NCBI GenBank assembly: GCA_030647845.1 | Contig: JAUSIO010000004.1 | Location: forward strand, 1-35,152 | Reading direction: 5' to 3' | Length of the DNA stretch: 35,152 bases | Origin: a bacterium | Lineage (GTDB): Bacteria; Patescibacteriota; Minisyncoccia; Phycocordibacterales; SBAW01 | Position numbers and translations under genes: made by a program | Notes under the pieces: generated by a model | What the model was told of the DNA's origin: nothing | The model's database searches: none | Seen by the model: only the letters and a program-made list of their open reading frames with translations | Shown here: piece after piece, positions 1-5,129 of the stretch | How positions within the stretch are numbered: position 1 is the first letter of the stretch | Layout of the letters: the number at the start of each line of letters is the position of its first letter

Positions 1-13
1 ATGCAAACGCTGC

Positions 14-89
14 GCCGCCGCATTTCTCCCGCTCGTGCGCTCCGGGCCGCTAGGCCAAGTCTTACACTCGCTTCGAGAAATGCGGCGGC
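14..89. repeat. Long-armed inverted repeat upstream of atpC
   Basis: A perfect 15-bp inverted repeat (14-28 with 75-89, arm GCCGCCGCATTTCTC) encloses a 46-nt loop directly before atpC. The loop side contains CACTCGCTTCG, which recurs near 27840 upstream of rpsD, so this may belong to a small intergenic repeat family. The reading frame from base 1 stays open until a TGA that overlaps the atpC ATG. The tail of an upstream gene (atpD would be expected) could therefore run through the repeat, but the 34 residues encoded here do not look like an ATP synthase beta C-terminus. There is no T-tract, so it is not a classical terminator. Confidence 0.7.
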
Positions 90-101
90 TCCACAAACTA
101 T

Positions 102-338
102 ATGAGGATTGTCATAGCAAAAGTTGATGAAGTATTTTTTGACGGCGAAGCCGTCTCGATGACCGTGCCTGGCGCCGAGGGCGAGATGACCGTGCTGGGG
201 CAGCATATGCCGCTTATCACGACGCTTAAAAAAGGAACTATCACCGTTCGTCAAGATGGAAATTTGTCTCCAAGTATGTTTGATATAGAGAGTGGCGTCC
301 TAGAAGTCCGCAGAGATGGAGCAACGGTGATTTTGTAA
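102..338 (+). CDS. atpC: F1Fo ATP synthase epsilon subunit, short form
   Basis: This 78-residue protein matches the N-terminal beta-sandwich of the ATP synthase epsilon subunit, which sits on the gamma subunit at the base of the F1 rotor stalk. Recognisable family signatures are the start MRIVIAKVDEVFFDGEA, the VPGAEGEMTVLGQHMPLIT segment, and the late strand ending in GVLEVRRDGATVIL. The usual C-terminal two-helix domain (about 50 residues), which can inhibit ATP hydrolysis in other bacteria, is absent. The protein therefore probably couples but cannot self-inhibit. The rest of the atp operon would lie to the left of the window. A hairpin follows the stop codon, as expected for the last gene of the operon. 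Confidence 0.9.
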   Translation: MRIVIAKVDEVFFDGEAVSMTVPGAEGEMTVLGQHMPLITTLKKGTITVRQDGNLSPSMFDIESGVLEVRRDGATVIL

Positions 339-388
339 AACACATTAACTTTACGCTATAGCGCATACTTAATGTGTTGGCGATTTTT
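339..388 (+). terminator. Probable terminator after atpC
   Basis: A 10-bp stem (339-348 with 369-378, AACACATTAA/TTAATGTGTT) holds an inner palindrome CGCTATAGCG (354-363) and is followed by TTTTT at 384-388. The five bases between stem and T-run make it a weak to moderate intrinsic terminator. Confidence 0.55.
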
Positions 389-405
389 CAGAATCTATAT
401 AAAAT
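377..405 (+). promoter_or_regulatory. Possible promoter of tRNA-Ala
   Basis: TTGGCG (377-382) and TAAAAT (400-405) are spaced 17 nt apart, and the -10 ends 12 nt before the mature tRNA 5' end. The overlapping AT-rich run (TATATAAAAT) offers alternative -10 registers. It overlaps the 3' side of the preceding hairpin. Confidence 0.4.
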
Positions 406-417
406 AAGTTCCTGCAG

Positions 418-493
418 GGGCCCGTAGCTCAATTGGTAGAGCGCCGCCATGGCATGGCGGAGGCAAGGGGATCGTAGCCCCTCGGGTCCACCA
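418..493 (+). tRNA. tRNA-Ala (anticodon GGC)
   Basis: A complete cloverleaf with encoded CCA. The acceptor stem GGGCCCG/CGGGTCC has one G-U pair; the D arm is GCTC-AATTGGTA-GAGC. The anticodon stem CCGCC/GGCGG closes loop ATGGCAT with anticodon GGC, reading GCC alanine codons. The 32-38 pair is A-T, as in known alanine GGC tRNAs. The variable loop is 5 nt and the T stem AGGGG/CCCCT. The T loop reads ATCGTAG instead of the usual TTCRANN: bases 54 and 58 appear swapped (A54, T58). Confidence 0.93.
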
Positions 494-566
494 AATTTGA
501 TTTTTAGTAAAAATTATGTATTAATTAGCAACGGAGAACTTACGGCTTTCAAGCGGAGATTGCTCA

Positions 567-968
567 ATGACACAAATAGGTACTACTCCCACAGGTCGTG
601 GAAAGATTTACCTCGGCCCTCCCGCAGTGCTTCTATATGTATGCGTTTTGTCTTTAATAGGAATGCTGGGGTTTGTCTATGTCGGAATACACCACCACGC
701 GAAACAGCTACGCGCATCTCTTTCGGCTCCCACTTCCTTTACTACTCCAATTCCGGCGGAAGTGGTAGAGAAAGCCCTGAAATACAATGTGGAAGTATTA
801 GGCTGTAAGGAAGGCACCATCCGCTGGTTCGCGTTTCGAGATGGGTTGGTCTTCGACAATGAGCTGTCAACTGAGAAGAATTGTTCTGTCTCAAGAGCGA
901 GTGGTGCTCTCGGCTCTTTCGGTCCTGTCCCTGCGGCGGTTATTGTCACTAGCGAACAACCAAAGTAA
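567..968 (+). CDS. Hypothetical membrane-anchored protein
   Basis: 133 residues with one N-terminal transmembrane segment at about residues 17-40 (GPPAVLLYVCVLSLIGMLGF), followed by a His-rich junction and a predicted outside domain of about 90 residues with two cysteines. I recognise no family. The start is ATG preceded by GGAGA seven bases upstream, a reasonable Shine-Dalgarno that most neighbours lack. A hairpin with a T-run follows the stop, so it looks like its own transcription unit or a read-through from the tRNA. An overlapping frame starting inside the tRNA gene was rejected in favour of this one. Confidence 0.65.
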   Translation: MTQIGTTPTGRGKIYLGPPAVLLYVCVLSLIGMLGFVYVGIHHHAKQLRASLSAPTSFTTPIPAEVVEKALKYNVEVLGCKEGTIRWFAFRDGLVFDNELSTEKNCSVSRASGALGSFGPVPAAVIVTSEQPK

Positions 969-987
969 CCGCTAGGTTCCGTTCCAA

Positions 988-1010
988 CGGCCCCATCCAG
1001 GGTCGTTTTT
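988..1010 (+). terminator. Intrinsic terminator after the 567-968 gene
   Basis: A 6-bp stem (988-993 CGGCCC with 1000-1005 GGGTCG, one G-U pair) with a six-base loop is followed at once by TTTTT. Confidence 0.65.
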
Positions 1011-1032
1011 CTTTGGAGAAAAATTTCCGTGT

Positions 1033-1038
1033 TACAAT
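1033..1038 (+). promoter_or_regulatory. -10 box TACAAT, leaderless spacing
   Basis: TACAAT ends six bases before the ATG at 1045. Transcription starting at the usual distance would begin at or next to the start codon, and no Shine-Dalgarno is present. Confidence 0.55.
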
Positions 1039-1044
1039 TTTTGC

Positions 1045-1935
1045 ATGGAGGTCAGTAATCTCGTTCTCTATTCAATACAGCAGCTCGGGGTGATGTTTGC
1101 CGTTGGGGCGCAAACAGTTATCCTGGTTGCATACTTGCTCGCAATCCGCAACGGCATAGTAGACGAGCAAGAAGAGCGCTTTTCAAAAGCGGTCAAGCGG
1201 GTGTTGTTTGTAGGCTTATTTTTGATTGTCATATCCGGCTTGGCGATAACCGCGCTCGAGCTTTTGGCCGCGCACCGGCCGATAGTATTCTCTCCCGCGT
1301 ATCTTTTTAAGTGGTGTTTGATTGGCATGGGGGTAGTGCTCGCGCGCGCAACATGGGGCATCTCAAGGTCGGCAGGATTACTCGAAGGCGTTGCCGGCGC
1401 TACGTGGTACGCGCTTTTTGCCGTGCATATTTTGGCACCGGTCGCCACTTGGCCGCAATTGCTGACGCTCTTTTCGGTGTGGCTCATTGTTTTTGTACTT
1501 GGCTGGACGGGGCTGGTGTTTGGACTACGCGGTAAGCGAGCAGTAGTCGAGGCTTCGGTTGCAAAAGAAAAAAATACGAAAGTACTAAAAACCATGCCTG
1601 CCGCCTGCCTGCCGGTAGGCAGGGCAAGGCAGGCGCCGGTGGTCGTACGGCCAATACAACCAACACGACCGATACAGCCGGTGGCGGCGTTTATAGCTCC
1701 AATGCCAAAAGTACTTCCTCATGTCGTGCCGGTGGTACCATTCCGCCCTACCATACCGGAGAACCTCCCCGTGTTTACAACCGACGCTCCTCTTGTGCCG
1801 CAGCCGCCCCAAGTAGCGCAGGCGGTTGTTGTCGAGCAAAAAGTGGACGACCCAAACAGCACACCAGGACTTCCTCATATCCGCGTGATGCCAAAAACCA
1901 TTGAGGAGCTACAAAAAATACTTGCACATATATGA
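1045..1935 (+). CDS. Five-helix membrane protein with proline-rich tail
   Basis: 296 residues. The first ~170 form about five transmembrane segments (near residues 6-33, 52-74, 84-104, 115-135, 138-160). The remainder is a Pro/Val-rich, probably cytoplasmic linker (many PIQP, PRPIQ and PVVP motifs) ending in a short conserved-looking segment, IRVMPKTIEELQKILAHI. I recognise no family with confidence; the membrane part resembles small integral membrane proteins of the DUF2269/CopD type only in layout. The linker carries a palindromic element (1596-1634). The ATG overlaps the next gene's stop-start in the form ATGA (1932-1935), so the two are translationally coupled. Confidence 0.75.
   Translation: MEVSNLVLYSIQQLGVMFAVGAQTVILVAYLLAIRNGIVDEQEERFSKAVKRVLFVGLFLIVISGLAITALELLAAHRPIVFSPAYLFKWCLIGMGVVLARATWGISRSAGLLEGVAGATWYALFAVHILAPVATWPQLLTLFSVWLIVFVLGWTGLVFGLRGKRAVVEASVAKEKNTKVLKTMPAACLPVGRARQAPVVVRPIQPTRPIQPVAAFIAPMPKVLPHVVPVVPFRPTIPENLPVFTTDAPLVPQPPQVAQAVVVEQKVDDPNSTPGLPHIRVMPKTIEELQKILAHI
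1596..1634 (+). repeat. Family B palindrome (in-frame)
   Basis: The core CCTGCCTGCCGGTAGGCAGG (1604-1623) is flanked by outer arms GCCTGCC (1596-1602) and GGCAGGC (1628-1634), making a nested hairpin. It is read as MPAACLPVGRARQA. The 20-bp core is the exact reverse complement of the copy in alaS at 23941-23960. Confidence 0.85.
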
Positions 1936-2549
1936 TAAGTTTTTTTAAAGACCACCCAAAGAAAAAGATTGTCGTGCTCGTTGGCCACCCCGACCGTGGG
2001 CAAACACTCTCGCGCGAGATGGCGCTCTTGTACATTGCTTCGGCAAAAAAAGAGGGGCACGAGGTACGGCACTTCCACTTGGGCGACATGCAGTTCGACC
2101 CGATTCTCCACCAAGGATACAAAGTAATACAAGAACTTGAGCCCGACCTCAAAAAACTACAAGACGCTGTGCGTTGGTGCGACCACTTCTGTTTAATCTA
2201 CCCAAACTGGTGGGGGACCATGCCGGCGCTCCTTAAAGGTATGTTCGACCGCATGTGGCTCCCCGGGTTCTGCTTTCATATGCGCAAGCACAAAGATGGC
2301 ACGCCAGCGATGGGTTGGAAAAAAATGATGAAGGGCAAGACCGCACGCGTGGTGGTGCTCTCGGGCAATAATCCTTTTTTAATACGGATATTTTTTGGTG
2401 ATTATACAAACGAAATCCGCAGAGCAATTTTGTGGTTTGCAGGGTTTAAAACAAAGTTGACGCGCCTCGGTCCCACCGACCACGCACCGGAGTGGATGCT
2501 CAACCACTGGCGCCGCACAGTCGCCCGCTTGGGTACGCACGGGGAGTAG
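1932..2549 (+). CDS. NAD(P)H-dependent flavodoxin-fold oxidoreductase
   Basis: A 205-residue protein of the Flavodoxin_2 family (NQO1/MdaB/KefF-like FMN- or FAD-dependent quinone reductases). The first strand, KKIVVLVGHPDRGQTLSRE, gives the flavin-phosphate loop. The diagnostic YPNWWGTMPALLKGMFDRMW block (about residues 94-113) contributes to flavin and quinone binding in this family. Length is normal. It overlaps the upstream membrane gene by four bases (ATGA), implying one mRNA, so it may pass electrons to or from a membrane partner; that is inference. Substrate cannot be told from sequence. Confidence 0.88.
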   Translation: MISFFKDHPKKKIVVLVGHPDRGQTLSREMALLYIASAKKEGHEVRHFHLGDMQFDPILHQGYKVIQELEPDLKKLQDAVRWCDHFCLIYPNWWGTMPALLKGMFDRMWLPGFCFHMRKHKDGTPAMGWKKMMKGKTARVVVLSGNNPFLIRIFFGDYTNEIRRAILWFAGFKTKLTRLGPTDHAPEWMLNHWRRTVARLGTHGE

Positions 2550-2551
2550 TG

Positions 2552-2557
2552 TATATT
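2552..2557 (+). promoter_or_regulatory. -10 box TATATT before ychF
   Basis: TATATT ends eight bases before the ATG at 2566. This favours that ATG, on a leaderless or near-leaderless mRNA, over the in-frame TTG at 2557, which lies inside the box. Confidence 0.45.
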
Positions 2558-2565
2558 TGTCTTTC

Positions 2566-3567
2566 ATGGGTCTTTCAATCGGCATAGTGGGGTTGCCAAA
2601 TGTCGGAAAGTCGACTCTGTTTAACGCGCTTACCAAAAAAAGCGTGCTGGCGGCAAATTACCCATTTGCGACTATCGACCCGAGTTTAGGGGTGGTTGCG
2701 GTGCCCGACGAGCGCGTTGACAAACTAGCCGCATTTTCGAACTCGGCCAAAAAAATCCCTGCGGCGGTCGAGTTTGTCGACGTTGCGGGGCTCGTCCGCG
2801 GCGCCTCGGAGGGCGAGGGGCTCGGCAACAAGTTTCTCTCGCATATCCGCGAGGTTGACGCAATCGCGCACGTCGTGCGTGTCTTTGACAATACCAACAT
2901 CATCCATGTCGAGCAGGAGGTAAACCCCGTGCGCGACATTGAGCTTATCAATACCGAACTCGCACTAGCCGATTTAGAAACAGAAGAAAAACGCAAAGAG
3001 AAGTCCCGACGTTCCGGTAAACCGGAAGTCGGGACCCCGACCAAAGCGTCGGGGCTCTCCGATAAGCCGGTGCTCTATGTGTTAAACCGCGAGGCAGGCG
3101 GGCATAACCTCGACGAGATGCGCGACGGGCGGTGGGAGCGTTTGATGGAGTGGCTCACAGAACATAATGCGCAGTATGTTACCGTTGACGCAAATGTCGA
3201 GAGCGAATTGCGCGAACTGCACCCAGACGATAAACAACAGTTTAGGCAGGAGTATGGTGTGCTCGACGATGGCGTCAATGGTTTGATTGCCGCTGGCTAT
3301 CGACTGCTTGGGCTGATGAGTTTTTTTACCACGGGTGCTGACGAGACGCGCGCGTGGACAATCCCGCAGGGTTCAACCGCGCCCGAGGCGGGCGCGGTAA
3401 TACACACCGACTTTTTTACAAAATTTATCCGTGCCGAAGTGATTGCGTGGGATAAGCTACTCGAAGCGGGTTCCTACGCAAAAGCCCGCGAGCAAGGTCT
3501 CGTCCGCACCGAAGGTAAAGAATACATAGTAAAAGACGGCGACGTCATAGAATTCTTGCACGGGTAA
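2566..3567 (+). CDS. ychF: Obg-like ATPase YchF (coiled-coil domain missing)
   Basis: YchF/OLA1 is a ribosome-associated P-loop NTPase that prefers ATP. Visible are the P-loop GLPNVGKST, switch sequence YPFATIDP, DVAGLVRGASEGEGLGN and the C-terminal TGS domain from about residue 250 (VIHTDFFTKFIRAEV, EGKEYIVKDGDVIEF). Family members are about 363 residues; this one is 333. The shortfall lies between ADLETEEKR and KPVLYVLN, where other YchF proteins have a coiled-coil domain of some 55 residues. Here only about 23 residues remain, 17 of them encoded by a palindromic element (3004-3054). The usual NVDE base-recognition motif reads NREA. The ATG at 2566 is preferred over the TTG at 2557, which would add three residues. 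Confidence 0.93.
   Translation: MGLSIGIVGLPNVGKSTLFNALTKKSVLAANYPFATIDPSLGVVAVPDERVDKLAAFSNSAKKIPAAVEFVDVAGLVRGASEGEGLGNKFLSHIREVDAIAHVVRVFDNTNIIHVEQEVNPVRDIELINTELALADLETEEKRKEKSRRSGKPEVGTPTKASGLSDKPVLYVLNREAGGHNLDEMRDGRWERLMEWLTEHNAQYVTVDANVESELRELHPDDKQQFRQEYGVLDDGVNGLIAAGYRLLGLMSFFTTGADETRAWTIPQGSTAPEAGAVIHTDFFTKFIRAEVIAWDKLLEAGSYAKAREQGLVRTEGKEYIVKDGDVIEFLHG
3004..3054 (+). repeat. Family A double-hairpin element in ychF
   Basis: Two tandem hairpins: TCCCGAC (3004-3010) with GTCGGGA (3028-3034), then CCCCGAC (3035-3041) with GTCGGGG (3048-3054). The element is exactly 17 codons and starts on a codon boundary, reading SRRSGKPEVGTPTKASG. Its last 27 bp are identical to the copy in dnaK. 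Confidence 0.92.
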
Positions 3568-3598
3568 AAAAGAAAAAATCCACCCTAGTGTAGGTGGA
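3566..3598 (-). terminator. Intrinsic terminator of the 3601-4029 gene
   Basis: On the minus strand a 6-bp stem TCCACC/GGTGGA (3598-3593 with 3584-3579) is followed by a T-rich run (the A-rich stretch 3566-3578 on the plus strand). It begins three bases after the minus-strand stop. It may also limit read-through from ychF. Confidence 0.75.
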
Positions 3599-3600
3599 CT

Positions 3601-4029
3601 CTATACAATTGTGACTACTTCCTGCAATTTCTCAGGCGACAGGTATCTGCGGAGATGTTCTCTGATTTCTCTCCGTATCTCCATAGGCAGTGGGGGTTCG
3701 ACAGAAAGAAACTGAACTGCTTCTACGACTGTGCGTTCTATAAGAAACGCCTGTCCGTTGGGAGGGACGTCAATATATAAGCGCATTTTAGGGTGCCCGT
3801 CGTTCCAGATTAGGGCGCTATACCGGAGCCTTGTCTTGGAGTCTTGGGTAGAGCTGCCAATTGCAACTTGTCGATTTATAAATTTTTTGTCTTCTGAAGG
3901 GGACGATATTTTGGCTGGCCACAAGGCGGCGACTTGGGTATAAACCCCATCGGGCATCCCTGGTACTTGTGCCTGCAACCAAGCTTTCTTTTCGTCCAGC
4001 GTGCTGTTCGCACCCGGCTTGTCTATCAT
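3601..4029 (-). CDS. Hypothetical protein, minus strand
   Basis: 142 residues with no transmembrane segment and no family I recognise. The N-terminal third (LDEKKAWLQAQVPGMPDGVYTQV) and the C-terminal helix (EIRREIREHLRRYLSPEKLQEVV) look helical and flank a beta-rich middle. The ATG at 4029 is chosen because GGGAG (4041-4037) lies seven bases upstream; a GTG sits one codon earlier. It is a single-gene unit: it has its own promoter, divergent from the DUF5671 gene, a leader of about 30 nt, a Shine-Dalgarno and a terminator. Confidence 0.7.
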   Translation of the reverse strand: MIDKPGANSTLDEKKAWLQAQVPGMPDGVYTQVAALWPAKISSPSEDKKFINRQVAIGSSTQDSKTRLRYSALIWNDGHPKMRLYIDVPPNGQAFLIERTVVEAVQFLSVEPPLPMEIRREIREHLRRYLSPEKLQEVVTIV

Positions 4030-4065
4030 CACTTCTCTCCCACCGTTGTTTGTGCGTCTAACTCG

Positions 4066-4114
4066 ACTCTAGCCTATTGTGGCGGTTTTGACAAACAGGG
4101 AAGTGTGGTACGCT
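4066..4114. promoter_or_regulatory. Divergent promoters sharing one -35 region
   Basis: The sequence TTGACAA at 4088-4094 supplies a -35 on both strands. Rightward, TTGACA (4088-4093) and TGG-TACGCT (4109-4114, extended -10) are 15 nt apart, eight bases before the ATG at 4123. Leftward, TTGTCA (4094-4089) and TAGAGT (4071-4066) are 17 nt apart and serve the 4029 gene. The two promoters cannot be occupied at once. Confidence 0.55.
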
Positions 4115-4122
4115 GTTGGGAT

Positions 4123-5094
4123 ATGAACCAAGTAAAAACAACGCCGAAGGATTTCTTTTTGTGGGCGGGCGCGATGGTCACGCTCTACGGAAGTATAATT
4201 GCGTTTATTAATCTTTTGTTTGGCTATATCAACTACGCGTTCCCCGATGCGCTCAATAATTATTATTACGGCAACCCCTACGATAGTGGCATCAGTTATT
4301 GGATGGCTGCGTTTATCGTTTTTGGCACGGCGGCTGTCGGGCTCCTGCGCGTCATCCATAAAACAATAGAGAGAGACCCTTCGCGCGCGGATATTTGGGT
4401 GCGCCGCTGGGCGCTCTACCTCACGTTGTTTATCGCCGGCATCACGATATTGGGTGATCTCGTCGTTCTCCTCAATACATTCTTAGCCGGTGAGGATGTC
4501 ACGACGCGATTTTTGCTCAAGGTTGCGGTTGTACTCTTGGTCGCAGGAGGTGCCTTCATGCATTTTCTTGCAGACTTGCGCGGCTATTGGGTTGCCAAGC
4601 CTATGCGGGCGAACTCAGTCACGACTGCTGTCGCACTGGTTGGTATTTTGGCGATTGTCGCCGGCTTCTTTATCGTCGGCACGCCCTGGCAGGCCCGGCT
4701 CTACCGCTTTGACGTACAAAAAGTAAACGACCTCCAAAACATCCAATCACAAATCGTTGGTTACTGGCAGCAAAAACAAAAACTCCCAAGCCAGTTGAGC
4801 GACTTGAGCGACTCACTTTCGTACAACACATTGCCAAGCGACCCGCAAAACGGTGAGCAGTATGCATACAAAACAACTGGCGCACTGTCGTTTGAGTTGT
4901 GTGCGGGCTTCAACGCACCAAGCCAAGGAACTCTACAAGATAATTATCCTAAATATCGGCTCACGACACCAGCACCGATGGGTGGCGGCAAGGCTACACC
5001 CGATAACTGGCAGCACGCCGCAGGAGATGTGTGCTTCGAGCGCACTATAGACCCAGAGCGCTATCCGCCTTATCCAGCAACTCTAAAGCAATAA
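4123..5094 (+). CDS. DUF5671-type membrane protein with pseudopilin-like tail
   Basis: 323 residues. Residues ~10-190 contain about five hydrophobic segments and match the DUF5671 pattern I know from Patescibacteria (KDFFLWAGAMVTLYGSIIAF near the start); function unknown. After the last membrane helix (about 165-187, AIVAGFFIVGTP) the outside tail begins RLYRFDVQKVNDLQNIQSQI and continues YWQQKQKLPSQLSDL. This resembles the part of type IV pilin/pseudopilin subunits that follows their N-terminal helix. The tail holds two cysteines (LCAG and VCFE) that could pair. Start at 4123 is supported by the extended -10 eight bases upstream. Confidence 0.75.
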   Translation: MNQVKTTPKDFFLWAGAMVTLYGSIIAFINLLFGYINYAFPDALNNYYYGNPYDSGISYWMAAFIVFGTAAVGLLRVIHKTIERDPSRADIWVRRWALYLTLFIAGITILGDLVVLLNTFLAGEDVTTRFLLKVAVVLLVAGGAFMHFLADLRGYWVAKPMRANSVTTAVALVGILAIVAGFFIVGTPWQARLYRFDVQKVNDLQNIQSQIVGYWQQKQKLPSQLSDLSDSLSYNTLPSDPQNGEQYAYKTTGALSFELCAGFNAPSQGTLQDNYPKYRLTTPAPMGGGKATPDNWQHAAGDVCFERTIDPERYPPYPATLKQ

Positions 5095-5095
5095 T

Positions 5096-5114
5096 ACAAA
5101 GGACTGTCCTTTGT
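5096..5114 (+). repeat. Short hairpin before leuS
   Basis: ACAAAGGA (5096-5103) and TCCTTTGT (5107-5114) form a perfect 8-bp inverted repeat around CTG in the 35-nt gap before leuS. There is no T-run, so it looks like an mRNA hairpin or protein-binding site rather than a terminator. Confidence 0.5.
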
Positions 5115-5129
5115 AAGCGGTAAGTCAGT

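Noticed and set aside
449..808. Open frame of 119 codons starting inside the tRNA gene
   Set aside because: It begins within the tRNA-Ala, has no family signal, and overlaps the more plausible membrane-anchored gene at 567-968, which has a ribosome site.
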